Source of the DNA: Ralstonia pickettii
GTDB taxonomy: Bacteria > Pseudomonadota > Gammaproteobacteria > Burkholderiales > Burkholderiaceae
Direction of reading: 5' to 3'
NCBI RefSeq assembly: GCF_000607165.1
Contig: NZ_JFZG01000025.1
Location: forward strand, 124,001-188,000
DNA length: 64,000 bases
Every line of letters begins with the position of its first letter. The stretch's first letter is position 1. Below, piece by piece: positions 53,318-61,697 of the stretch. The notes under the pieces were generated by a model, which had not been told where the DNA came from, searched no databases, and saw nothing but the letters and a program-made list of their open reading frames with translations. The position numbers and the translations under genes were made by a program.

Positions 53318-54012
53318 CGCATCTCTCCGTGTTCAATGCGGCTCAGCTTGCCATCCTCCATGTCGAGGATGCGGCTGGCCATGTCGAGGATGCGCGCGTC
53401 GTGCGTCACGATCACGATGCAGCGGTGCGCATTCAGGATCTCCGTCTTCACGAACTGCATGATGGCGCGGCCGGTGTCGCCATCCAGCGATGCGGTGGGT
53501 TCATCCAGGATCAGGATGTCGGGCTGCGTGACGATGGCACGTGCAATGGCCACGCGCTGCTGCTCTCCACCGCTGAGCTTGACCGGCGGCAACTGCGCGC
53601 GGTTCTTCAGCCCAACCACATCGAGGTAGTGCATGGCCTGCTCGAGCGCTGTGTCCCACGGCACATGCCGCAGGATTAACGGGATGGCGACGTTCTCAAC
53701 CGTGGTGAGACGCGGGAACAGGTGGTAGTCCTGAAACACGAAGCCAATCTTGCCCAGGCGGAAATCGGCCAGAGCGTCGGCACCCAGGCTCCAGATGTCG
53801 ACCCCATCCACCACCGCGCGGCCGCCATCGGGGCGCAGGATGCCGGAGATCACGCTCAGCAGTGTGGTCTTGCCACTGCCCGAAGGCCCGACAATGAACA
53901 GCATCTCGTTGAATTCGGCCTCGAAACTGACCTGCATGAGCGCACGAGTACGCGCCTCGCCCTCGCCAAACCATTTATCGAGTGCCTGCGCGGCAATGGC
54001 AACATTGGCCAC
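53314..54012 (-). CDS. ABC transporter ATP-binding protein (MacB/DevA-like)
   Basis: A 232-residue ATPase with Walker A GPSGSGKTT (about 40-48), Q-loop FQDYHLFPR, signature LSGGEQQRVAIARAI, Walker B ILILDEPTA and the H-loop IVTHD. A GTG start at 54012 (VANVAIAAQAL), 2 bp after the permease stop, with GGGG upstream, is preferred; the frame stays open to 54189 inside the permease gene. Powers the exporter. Confidence 0.92.
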   Translation of the reverse strand: MANVAIAAQALDKWFGEGEARTRALMQVSFEAEFNEMLFIVGPSGSGKTTLLSVISGILRPDGGRAVVDGVDIWSLGADALADFRLGKIGFVFQDYHLFPRLTTVENVAIPLILRHVPWDTALEQAMHYLDVVGLKNRAQLPPVKLSGGEQQRVAIARAIVTQPDILILDEPTASLDGDTGRAIMQFVKTEILNAHRCIVIVTHDARILDMASRILDMEDGKLSRIEHGEMR

Positions 54013-54014
54013 GA

Positions 54015-55151
54015 TCAACCCCGGAAGATGTCGAAAGGCTCGATGCGTAGTACCTTGCGCACCCCGATGTAGCCAGATATGCCGGCAATCGCCACCACCA
54101 TGGCCAGCGCCAGCATCAAATTGGTGAACGTGATCATGGCCGCATAGTCCGGAATGCGAAGACGCACCAGCGCGATCGACGCGGCACATAGGCCGATGCC
54201 CAGCCCGTAGCCAACCAGCGCCACGAACGTGGCCTGGAAGACGATCATCGTGACCAGCTCGCGCCCCTTGGCCCCGATGGCCTTGAGTGCGCCGAAGCGC
54301 TCCAGGTTTTCCAGGATGAAGGTGTAGAAGGTCTGCCCCGATATGGACAACCCCACCACAAAGCTGATCACCGTCATCAGCAGGATGTTGGTGCCAAGCC
54401 CGGTCTGGAAGGTATAGAAGCGAGAAATGCGGTTGATGAACTCTTCTTTGGTCACGGCGCGATAACCTAGCCGGTCTACCGCACGTTCGATCGCTGCAAT
54501 GTCGGCCTCGGTCTTGGGCTCAATCAGGATGTATGACATCGTGTAGCGCGTACCGGGCAGATATTGCACAGCGCGGCGATACGTTGTGTACAGGGTGGGC
54601 ACGCCAAACAATCCGCTTGTTGCCACCTCGCCAATGCCGACGATCACCCCTCGATGGTCGTTGACTTCGAATTCCGTGCCGATATGTGGGTTTTCGAGCT
54701 TCCCGAACTCGGCGTCCTGGATGACGATGAAGGCGTTCTCGCCGTACAGATCCTGGATACGGCCACTGAGCATGCGAGGGCGGCCGAACAGGCTGGTGTC
54801 GTCGATGCCGACCACGGTCACGGGCTGATAGGCTCCGCTGTTCAGACGCACAAGTGCGCCGCCTGAATACAGCGGTACGGCAAATTTCACGCCGTGAATG
54901 CTGCGTACCGCATCAAGAACGTAATCCGGCATGCCGATGGAATTGGCCACGGTGTTGACAGCCGGATCCATGACCCACATGCGAGCGCCGATGTTGTACA
55001 CGGCAGACGAAGACCGATTGAGCACGCCCGCAAACAGCGACGTCATCTCGATCATCAGAAACACCGCAAACGTAATGCCGACCAGCAAACCGCTCAACTT
55101 GGCCTTGTCATTGACCAGCAGCTTGTAGGCGAGTTTGAGAATGGCTTGCAC
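54015..55151 (-). CDS. ABC transporter permease (MacB/DevC-like)
   Basis: A 378-residue permease with one N-terminal membrane helix (LSGLLVGITFAVFLMIEM), a large periplasmic domain (about 45-255) and three C-terminal helices (ILLMTVISFVVGL, FQATFVALVGYGLGI, LMLALAMVVAIAG) forming the FtsX core. First gene of a five-gene operon with ATPase, adaptor, outer-membrane factor and MgtA. Mechanotransmission-type or DevBCA-like export of a lipid, peptide or siderophore is possible; cargo unknown. Preceded by an FNR-type box at 55254. Confidence 0.92.
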   Translation of the reverse strand: MQAILKLAYKLLVNDKAKLSGLLVGITFAVFLMIEMTSLFAGVLNRSSSAVYNIGARMWVMDPAVNTVANSIGMPDYVLDAVRSIHGVKFAVPLYSGGALVRLNSGAYQPVTVVGIDDTSLFGRPRMLSGRIQDLYGENAFIVIQDAEFGKLENPHIGTEFEVNDHRGVIVGIGEVATSGLFGVPTLYTTYRRAVQYLPGTRYTMSYILIEPKTEADIAAIERAVDRLGYRAVTKEEFINRISRFYTFQTGLGTNILLMTVISFVVGLSISGQTFYTFILENLERFGALKAIGAKGRELVTMIVFQATFVALVGYGLGIGLCAASIALVRLRIPDYAAMITFTNLMLALAMVVAIAGISGYIGVRKVLRIEPFDIFRG

Positions 55152-55253
55152 ATGGCCCCCAGGCCATGCATGGCAGACAGGGATACGCCCCGGGCGTGAT
55201 ATCGACCGGCCGATGCATGTGCATCAACGATAGCGATTCGGGCGCGGCGGCCT

Positions 55254-55267
55254 TTGACGTGTCGCAA
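55254..55267 (-). promoter_or_regulatory. FNR-type box, exporter-mgtA operon
   Basis: TTGACGTGTCGCAA: TTGAC half plus CGCAA. On the minus strand TATCGT (55227-55232) is centred 31 bp away, identical to the rhomboid -10 element. Predicted start near 55219, 68 nt before the permease ATG. Confidence 0.65.
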
Positions 55268-55295
55268 GACCGCGCTGGGTCCTGCGGGGATTGCG

Positions 55296-55943
55296 CTACA
55301 GCGTATCGTCGTCGGAGAACAAGCGATGACGTATTGCGTAACGCACAAGGGCAGCTTCGCTAGAGAGCTGCAGCTTGTCCATCAACCGCATCTTGTAGGT
55401 GCTGATGGTCTTGGCGCTCACACACAGGCTTGTGGCGATTTCGGTCAAGGGCTCGCCGCGCACCAGCCGGCGATAGACCTCCATTTCACGGTCGGACAGG
55501 CGCGTGTGGGCGGCCTCATCACTGGGCTCGCCCAGGCTGTGGGCGAGCTTCTCCGCCATGGGCGGACTGACATAGGTGCCGCCGCTCGCCACTTTCTGCA
55601 GCGCACTGACCAGTTCGGTGGCGGCGCTTTCCTTCGTCAGATAACCGGCCGCCCCAGCACGGAAGGCGCGCGCTACGTACTGCTCTTCAGCATGCATGGT
55701 CAGCACCAGCACGCGCACCCTGGGGTGATCATCGTGCAGCTGGCGGAGCAGCTCCAGCCCGCTGCGCCCCGGCATCGAAAGATCGAGCACGATCACCTGC
55801 GGTTGATGGTCGCGCACCAGTTGCACCACCTGCGTACCGTCAGAGGCTTCACATGCGACTTCAAAATCCCCCGCGCGCTCCAGGATATGACGCACGCCAT
55901 CGCGCATCACGGCATGATCGTCGGCGATCATCACGCGAATCAT
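55296..55943 (-). CDS. NarL/LuxR-type response regulator 2
   Basis: A 215-residue receiver + LuxR-HTH regulator: acidic pair DD at 8-9, phospho-Asp in VIVLDLSMPGRSGLE (about 54), Lys in YLTKESA, HTH LSDREMEVYRRLVRGEPLTEIA and VSAKTISTYKMRL. Clear paralogue of the regulator at 28548. Overlaps the kinase gene by ATGA, so partner identity is secure. Its likely targets are discussed under the TGTCAGG palindromes. Confidence 0.95.
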   Translation of the reverse strand: MIRVMIADDHAVMRDGVRHILERAGDFEVACEASDGTQVVQLVRDHQPQVIVLDLSMPGRSGLELLRQLHDDHPRVRVLVLTMHAEEQYVARAFRAGAAGYLTKESAATELVSALQKVASGGTYVSPPMAEKLAHSLGEPSDEAAHTRLSDREMEVYRRLVRGEPLTEIATSLCVSAKTISTYKMRLMDKLQLSSEAALVRYAIRHRLFSDDDTL

Positions 55944-57286
55944 GTCCGTGCCTCCTCAATGGCTTCGTGAACGGCGGGAAAGCTCACACTCAAGCGAAAG
56001 CCGCCCCCAGGCACGTGTGTGATCGTTGCCTGCCCGCCCAGTAACCGGGCCCGTTCGCGGATGCCAAGCAACCCCAGCGGCTTGCGTTCACCCACCGCCG
56101 GAGGCGCCCCACTCCAGCCATGCCCATTGTCTTGAATGGACAACTCCAGCACGTCCTCCTGCTGCGAGAACTCGATCTCAACGCGAGTGGCATCGGCGTG
56201 GCGCACGACATTGTTGAGCGCCTCCTGCACGATCCGAAAGACCGAGATGGCAGCGCGCTCGTTCATTGCCAGTTCTTGTGCATGCACAGTCACGACCAGG
56301 CCAAAGCGTTGGCGAAAATTCTTGGCCATCCACTCGATGGAAGGCACAAGCCCCAGCTCGTCGAGCAACGGCGGCCGAAGATCCGCCGAGATCTGCCGCA
56401 CGGCAACGATCGTCTCGTCAATCACGTGTTGCATCGCCTGGGTCTGGTCGATCAGCGCCTTGTCGCTCCGTGCGGCCTGCAGATCCGCCGCCAGCAGCGA
56501 AATGTCCATCTTGAGCGCACTCAGGCGTTGCCCCAGATCGTCGTGCAGTTCACGGGCGATGCGGTGCCGCTCCTCTTCCCGCGTTGCCAGAACGCTGTCC
56601 GACAGATGTTGCAACTCTTCCTGAGAGCGCCGCAGCGCCGCTTCCGCGCGGGCACGCTCCGTGGTATCGCGCAGCATCACCGTGAAAAGCTTGCCGCCGT
56701 TCACCTCGATCTGCGAAATCGACGCTTCGATCGGGAACTCTCGCCCATCGGTGTGCAGGGCAAACAGCGGGCGCTGCTTACCCATCTGGCGTTCCGACAC
56801 GCCCGTCACCCCGAAGCGCCTCACGTGCGCTTCGTGCGCGCCGCGAAACCGCTCGGGAATAAAGTCTGACAGTGGCCGACCGATGGCCTGGCGAGCTGAA
56901 CAACCGAACAGTGTTTCGGCCATGGGATTGAACAGCACGACGCGCTGGCTGTCATCGACTGAAATGATGGCTTCCATGGACGAGCGGATGATGCCGGCCA
57001 ACCGGGCTTCGCTCTTTTCAAGGTACGACAGATCGCGGGCGACGGCGGCTCGCAACTTCCGTAGCCGCAGCCAATAGAACACCAGTGCGATCACGGCAGA
57101 AATACTTGCCGAGGCTAGCAAAACAAAGGGAGCGTCCCCGGCGTTGAGGGCAAATGCCAGCCGGGCAACCGACGCGGCCAGCAGCAAAATGGCCAGCCCA
57201 CCCACCACAAGTTCGGCTGAGGTGGATTGCAACTGCAGCCGCCGCCTGTGCGTCGCCTTCGAGGATTGAGCGTCTTTCTCCGCCAC
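55940..57286 (-). CDS. PAS-domain sensor histidine kinase (HisKA_3)
   Basis: A 448-residue kinase: two closely spaced N-terminal membrane helices (LVVGGLAILLLAASVARLAFAL and VLLASASISAVIALVFYW), one PAS domain (IIRSSMEAIISVDDSQRVVLFNPMAETLFG, about 92-121, then a PAC region), phospho-acceptor RIARELHDDLGQRLSALKMDI (His about 247) and ATPase IVQEALNNVVRHADAT. No haem-binding His pattern of FixL is evident. A GTG at 57286 is the annotated start, with only a weak ribosome binding site. It shares the upstream region and the palindrome with fnr. Confidence 0.92.
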   Translation of the reverse strand: MAEKDAQSSKATHRRRLQLQSTSAELVVGGLAILLLAASVARLAFALNAGDAPFVLLASASISAVIALVFYWLRLRKLRAAVARDLSYLEKSEARLAGIIRSSMEAIISVDDSQRVVLFNPMAETLFGCSARQAIGRPLSDFIPERFRGAHEAHVRRFGVTGVSERQMGKQRPLFALHTDGREFPIEASISQIEVNGGKLFTVMLRDTTERARAEAALRRSQEELQHLSDSVLATREEERHRIARELHDDLGQRLSALKMDISLLAADLQAARSDKALIDQTQAMQHVIDETIVAVRQISADLRPPLLDELGLVPSIEWMAKNFRQRFGLVVTVHAQELAMNERAAISVFRIVQEALNNVVRHADATRVEIEFSQQEDVLELSIQDNGHGWSGAPPAVGERKPLGLLGIRERARLLGGQATITHVPGGGFRLSVSFPAVHEAIEEART

Positions 57287-57389
57287 CGGACACCATCAAA
57301 AGGTCGGGATGCAATCAACATAGCCCATTCCTAAGGCTGGAGATACTAGCCGTGTGAAGGAGACGCCCCCCGGAAAACCCTGCCGCCGC

Positions 57390-57407
57390 TGTCAGGGAAC
57401 CCTGACA
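57390..57407. promoter_or_regulatory. TGTCAGG-N4-CCTGACA palindrome, copy 3
   Basis: TGTCAGGGAACCCTGACA with perfect 8-bp arms, between the divergent PAS kinase (centre 112 bp from its start) and fnr (183 bp from its start). A TAGTAT (57343-57348) reading toward the kinase may be its -10 element. Confidence 0.75.
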
Positions 57408-57581
57408 ACGGCATGGCACATCCCGACGACCATCTCAGCACTGCCTGATTTCGTGCAAACCCGGCACCTCCGATACTGAGCGTACGGACACCGGACCCTG
57501 GTGGAACGCTGTGACCGGATACCCACCATCTCACCGAGGATGTGTGGTTCAAACACTACAGACGCCTTCCGGAGCCGCCCC

Positions 57582-58382
57582 ATGATTCCGCGCACGATAG
57601 AGTCCCCTGCACCCGTCGAAACCCGCCATCCTGCTTCACTTCCTCAGCTCAGGCTCGTGCGCGACGCAACACAGGTCCGCCAGACAACGCCACTGATCCC
57701 CAGCAGCCAGTGCGCCAATTGCATGATGCACTGGGCCTGCATCGCGAGCGCTGTACCATCCGCGCAACGCGAACAGCTGGACCAGATGGTGCACACCTGG
57801 CGCAAGATCGCCAAGGGCGAAGCACTCTTCCGTGCGGGTGACATCTTCCACGCACTGTATTCCATCCGGTCGGGATCGTTCAAAACCGTGGTATCGCACC
57901 CCAACGGCGCAAATCACGTCACCGGATTCCAACTGTCGGGCGAAACGCTTGGGCTCGACGGCATTGCCGCCGATCGCCACACCTGTGATGCGATTGCCCT
58001 GGAAGACAGCACGGTCTGCTCCATGCCTTTCCATTGCGTTGAGGACCTGTGCCAGGACATCCGCCCACTGCAACATCGCCTTCACCAACTGATGGCCGAA
58101 GAGATCGTGCGCGAGTCGGGCCTCATGCTGCTGCTCGCCGGGCTAAGCGCGGAAGCGCGTGTTGCCACCTTCCTGCTGAATCTCTCCACGCGCATGCAGG
58201 ACCGCGGATACTCCGCTTTGAGCTTCACGCTGCGCATGACCCGCGAAGAAATCGGCAGCTACCTTGGCATGCAGCTTGAGACTGTCAGCCGAGCGCTGTC
58301 GAGGTTCCAGCGCGAAGGCTGGATCGTGGTGAGCGGCAAGAACATCGAGCTGACCGACAAGGCCGCCCTGATGGAGCTTTGA
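57582..58382 (+). CDS. fnr: FNR/ANR-type oxygen-sensing transcription regulator
   Basis: Crp/FNR-family regulator of 266 residues. N-terminal cysteines CANCMMHWAC (C-x2-C-x5-C, about 45-54) and a fourth in STVCSMPF match the [4Fe-4S] ligands of E. coli FNR, so it should dimerise and bind DNA when oxygen is low. The recognition helix GMQLETVSRALSRF keeps Glu-x2-Ser-Arg, the residues that read TTGAT half-sites. The start at 57582 follows TTCCGGAGCCGCCCC. It has no FNR box itself but shares the TGTCAGG palindrome. It is the obvious candidate regulator of the boxes listed here. A strong terminator follows. Confidence 0.95.
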   Translation: MIPRTIESPAPVETRHPASLPQLRLVRDATQVRQTTPLIPSSQCANCMMHWACIASAVPSAQREQLDQMVHTWRKIAKGEALFRAGDIFHALYSIRSGSFKTVVSHPNGANHVTGFQLSGETLGLDGIAADRHTCDAIALEDSTVCSMPFHCVEDLCQDIRPLQHRLHQLMAEEIVRESGLMLLLAGLSAEARVATFLLNLSTRMQDRGYSALSFTLRMTREEIGSYLGMQLETVSRALSRFQREGWIVVSGKNIELTDKAALMEL

Positions 58383-58400
58383 TCGCTCTGCCTGCCCCTC

Positions 58401-58450
58401 AAAAAAAACATGCCGCCCCGCTTTTTCTGGCGGGGCGGCGTGTTTTTTTT
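58401..58450. terminator. bidirectional rho-independent terminator
   Basis: GCCGCCCCGC, short T-rich loop, GCGGGGCGGC (10-bp perfect stem), flanked by A8 on the left and T8 on the right. It lies between the convergent fnr and BON genes and should work both ways. Confidence 0.92.
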
Positions 58451-58467
58451 CCTGCATATTTCCAACC

Positions 58468-59115
58468 TTACGGCGCGATCTGGAGATGATCGATGACTTC
58501 CGTCACGCCAGGTGCGGACCATGCCGCCCCCTTGGCCGCGCGCCGCTCCGCTGCGGAACCGATGTGGCCGCTGAGCGTAACCGTCCCGCCCTGAACAGAG
58601 ACGCGGATGTGGTCGGCCTCGCGCGCGGCATGCCGCTTGAGCGCCGCACCAATCTGCTCGGCAACATTGGCCGGCGCCACGCGCGCTTTGATCCGCAGCC
58701 GGTTGATCAGCCCGGCGACACCGCGCAACGATCCCACCGCATGCGCCGCCTGTTCGCTCTGATATGGCCAGTCCACCTCACCCGAGAGCGTCACCCAGCC
58801 ATTTTCGACCAGCACCTCAATGCGGTTGGACGGTAGGCTGACCTGCCATTCCAGCGCGGCACGGGCCGCTTGGGCAACGTCGGCGTCCGTGTGTGCTCCC
58901 GGCAGACGGACTTCGATTTTCTGCACGACTCCACGCACACCAGCAACACGCTCGGCCGCATGCTCTGCAGCGAGCTTCTCCATGTAGCTGTGCACGTGGC
59001 CGGTCAGTGTCACCACGCCGTTTTCCACTTCCACACCAATCGCCGCGGCATCCACCGCAGGTTCCCAAACCAGTTCGTCGTTGACGTCCTGCTTGATACC
59101 CAGATCGCTTTTCAT
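58468..59115 (-). CDS. triple BON-domain protein 1
   Basis: A 215-residue protein of three consecutive BON domains (about 8-72, 78-143, 148-213), each with the V-x-V-x-G-x-V(T/V)TL(T/S)G(H/E)V core: GVEVENGVVTLTGHV, EVLVENGWVTLSGEV and RVSVQGGTVTLSGHI. No signal peptide, so cytoplasmic. OsmY-like members bind phospholipid or stabilise proteins; the role here is unknown. Last gene of the USP operon; a paralogue lies at 60131. Confidence 0.93.
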   Translation of the reverse strand: MKSDLGIKQDVNDELVWEPAVDAAAIGVEVENGVVTLTGHVHSYMEKLAAEHAAERVAGVRGVVQKIEVRLPGAHTDADVAQAARAALEWQVSLPSNRIEVLVENGWVTLSGEVDWPYQSEQAAHAVGSLRGVAGLINRLRIKARVAPANVAEQIGAALKRHAAREADHIRVSVQGGTVTLSGHIGSAAERRAAKGAAWSAPGVTEVIDHLQIAP

Positions 59116-59145
59116 ACCTCGCTCCTGCTAGATAGAGTCGCCTGG

Positions 59146-59508
59146 CTATGCCCAGTGGCGTTCACGCGCCGTTTGGCAAGACAGACAGCGCATGGCTGTC
59201 GGCTGGGCTTGCAGGCGTAGAAACGGAATCGCTTCGCCACAATCGACGCAGATGCCGTAGCTGTGCTGCTGCATACGCTCGCGTGCAGCATTCAGTTGCT
59301 CAAGCTCCCTTCGGTAACGCACAAGCATGACGTCGTTCGTTTGGTCCCCCGCCTCTTCATCGGCAAGATCCGCGTTCTCGAACGGCGCTTCACGGGGCAT
59401 CGGCACAACGGATCCGCCCAGCGCCGATAGTTGGCGCTGCACGCGTGCTTCCTGTTCGTCGAGCAAGCTCCTCAGCCGTTTCCATTGCACCTCGGTAAAG
59501 CGGGTCAT
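59146..59508 (-). CDS. DksA/TraR-type zinc-finger protein
   Basis: A 120-residue protein with a coiled-coil N-terminal half and a C4 zinc finger CVDCGEAI...RCLSC (about 88-113), as in DksA/TraR-family RNA-polymerase secondary-channel binders. No clear DxxDxA-type tip motif was seen in the coiled coil, only NADLADEEAGDQ. It may tune transcription with ppGpp in starvation. Fifth gene of the USP operon. Confidence 0.88.
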   Translation of the reverse strand: MTRFTEVQWKRLRSLLDEQEARVQRQLSALGGSVVPMPREAPFENADLADEEAGDQTNDVMLVRYRRELEQLNAARERMQQHSYGICVDCGEAIPFLRLQAQPTAMRCLSCQTARERHWA

Positions 59509-59554
59509 GCCGAGTCTCCTTCTGTTGATTCAGCGTCGCACCGTGTGTTCGGCT

Positions 59555-60085
59555 TCACGCTTCCGTTGGCGAGAGCCAGGCCGGACGCTGCCTCGATTGC
59601 TCCCACCGGCCGGCCGCCTTCACCTGATCGATAAAGCCCGCCATCTCCTCCTGCGATAACCCGCTGAGCACGTCGCGCTGGAACAGCGCCAGCACCGGCG
59701 CGGGAATGGTGGCGGTGATCCGCATGATTTCTTCGACCGCACGGAATGCCCCGCGCGCCGCCATGACGCAAATCACGGACAGGTGCGTGGACCCGGGCAA
59801 TTGGTCAGCCAGGAAGTCCCGCATGGGCGAAGCCAGGTGGCCCATCCAGATGGGTGCGATCACGATGACGTGTTCGACTTCATCAAGGGACGGACCTTCA
59901 TAGCGATACTTGGCGCGCGCATGGAATACCGTTTCGATGACACAGCGCGCATCTCCCAAGAAGCCGGCACGCGGATGCTCGTCCGTCACCTCGGCAAGCT
60001 GCCATCCGCTTTGCGCAGCCATCTGTTCGGCCACCTGACGTGCCGTGCCGGTGCGCGAGTAGTACACGATCAGCTTCTTTTCCAT
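59555..60085 (-). CDS. flavodoxin-like protein
   Basis: A 176-residue flavodoxin-fold protein: FMN-phosphate loop IVYYSRTGTARQVAEQM (about 6-22) and the second flavin loop IAPIWMGHLASPMRDFL. Likely binds FMN and shuttles electrons or reduces quinones; no partner in the operon indicates which. The start at 60085 follows TGGAGTACGAG; the frame to 60124 is an extension. Fourth gene of the USP operon. Confidence 0.9.
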   Translation of the reverse strand: MEKKLIVYYSRTGTARQVAEQMAAQSGWQLAEVTDEHPRAGFLGDARCVIETVFHARAKYRYEGPSLDEVEHVIVIAPIWMGHLASPMRDFLADQLPGSTHLSVICVMAARGAFRAVEEIMRITATIPAPVLALFQRDVLSGLSQEEMAGFIDQVKAAGRWEQSRQRPAWLSPTEA

Positions 60086-60130
60086 CTCGTACTCCAGGGA
60101 TTTCGAAAGCAGTGGAACGGGCAATTGCCT

Positions 60131-60784
60131 CTAGGAAACAACCCACATCTGATCGACAACGGCACGCACGCCCGGCGCGTCCCATGCGGCTTCGCGAGCC
60201 GCACGGCACTCGTTGAGGTTGCGCAGCGGCCCATACAAGGTCACCGTCCCATCCGCCACGGAAACACTGAGGCGCGAGGCGTCGACCACCGCCAGGCGTT
60301 GCAGCGCCCTCGCAATGCGATCACTCAGATCCGCCGGGCCGGAGGCGGGGCGCAATGTCAGCGCATTGGCCACGGACTTCACGCCGTGGACTCTGCGCAC
60401 CGTGTCTAGCGCCGCACGGCGCTGGAAGTCCTGGTCGACTTCACCGCGCAGCGTCACGGCCCCGTCTTCGACGGTGATCTGTACTGCACCGGACGGCACC
60501 GATGCATTCCAATGCAACGCACTGCTGATTGCCTGCGCAATCTCGTCATCCGGGCGTTCCATATCCGGCGGCATCCGTACATCCACGTGGATGACAAGGG
60601 CGGTCACACCGGCAACGCGCCGGATCGCCTCTTCCGCGGCATGCTTGTCAGCGAACGTGTCGACGCCGCCGGAGAGCGTGACGACGCCGTCCTTGGCCTG
60701 CACTGCAAAGCGACTGGCATCCACCGCCGGGTCCCATTGCAGTTCTTCTTCGACATCGTGCTTGAGCTGGATATCGTTTTTCAT
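60131..60784 (-). CDS. triple BON-domain protein 2
   Basis: A 217-residue protein with three BON domains, the same layout as the one at 58468: AVQAKDGVVTLSGGV, QITVEDGAVTLRGEV and SVSVADGTVTLYGPL. Cytoplasmic by lack of a signal. The pair probably arose by duplication with two genes inserted between. Third gene of the USP operon. Confidence 0.93.
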   Translation of the reverse strand: MKNDIQLKHDVEEELQWDPAVDASRFAVQAKDGVVTLSGGVDTFADKHAAEEAIRRVAGVTALVIHVDVRMPPDMERPDDEIAQAISSALHWNASVPSGAVQITVEDGAVTLRGEVDQDFQRRAALDTVRRVHGVKSVANALTLRPASGPADLSDRIARALQRLAVVDASRLSVSVADGTVTLYGPLRNLNECRAAREAAWDAPGVRAVVDQMWVVS

Positions 60785-60817
60785 GGCGACCTTCTCTGGT
60801 TCAATTGAGGTCGAAGC

Positions 60818-61657
60818 TCAGTGCGACATCAGCACCGGCACGGTCATCGTCTTCAGCAGGGTGCGTGTCACCCCGCCCAGCACGAGTTCGCGCAAGCGGC
60901 TGTGCCCGTAGGCTCCCATCACGATCAGATCGGCATTGAAATCGGCCGCTCGCGAGAGCAGCAACTCACCTACGGCGGTGTCGGAATCTGCACAGTCGGT
61001 CTCTTCCACCGTTGTGTGAATGCCGCGCGCGTTCAACGCACGCGCCACCTGACCCACCGTGGTTTCTTCGGCCCAGTGCTTCGGCTGCGTGCTCGTGATC
61101 TGCAGCACGTGCACATTTGCGCCCGTCATCATTGGCATGGCGTCGTGCAGCGCACGGGCCGATTCGCGACCGCCGCTCCAGGCCACCAGAACGCGCTGCG
61201 GCAATGCCGTGAAGTTGCCCGCGTACGGCACAACCAGCACCGGGCGGCCCGACTCCAGGATCAGGGTTTCCACAAAGTCGCCGGCGATAAATTCATCCGG
61301 GTCATCGTGGTTCCGTTGTCCGACGACGAGAAGATCGGTCTCCCGCGCTTCGCGCAGCACGAGTGCCACGGGATCGCCTTCCACGGCACGCCACTCCGTT
61401 TCCACCCCAAGGCGCTCCGTCGCCTGGCGAAAGCGCGCTTGTACGGTATCGCGGATGCCGTCGCGCCGGATGCGGTCTTCCTCCAGATAGCGCGCAGCGT
61501 TCTCCATCATGTAGAACCAGCTGAGGCTTGGCGCAAAGCTCGCATAGATGCCGACGAGTTTGGCGCCGTGCGCCTGCGCGTACTGGGCCGCAAGGTTGAG
61601 GCGATGCATGGCGCGTTCGCTGCGATCCAGATGCACCATCACACTGGCATAGCTCAT
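60818..61657 (-). CDS. tandem universal stress protein
   Basis: A 279-residue double UspA protein. The C-terminal domain has the ATP-site pattern VMGAYGHSRLRELVLGGVTRTLL; the N-terminal domain has VVGQRNHDDPDEF in place of the glycine-rich loop and is likely degenerate. Start at 61657. Second gene of the operon, 40 bp after the single-domain USP. General role in dormancy is inferred from the family. Confidence 0.92.
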   Translation of the reverse strand: MSYASVMVHLDRSERAMHRLNLAAQYAQAHGAKLVGIYASFAPSLSWFYMMENAARYLEEDRIRRDGIRDTVQARFRQATERLGVETEWRAVEGDPVALVLREARETDLLVVGQRNHDDPDEFIAGDFVETLILESGRPVLVVPYAGNFTALPQRVLVAWSGGRESARALHDAMPMMTGANVHVLQITSTQPKHWAEETTVGQVARALNARGIHTTVEETDCADSDTAVGELLLSRAADFNADLIVMGAYGHSRLRELVLGGVTRTLLKTMTVPVLMSH

Positions 61658-61697
61658 GGTCAGATCCCGATGTTGTGTCAGAGGACGAGCTACCCGG

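Noticed and set aside
57445-57458. CTGATTTCGTGCAA as an FNR box upstream of fnr
   Set aside because: Three mismatches in the halves, and the nearest -10-like hexamer (GATACT, 57472-57477) is 23 bp away rather than 31.
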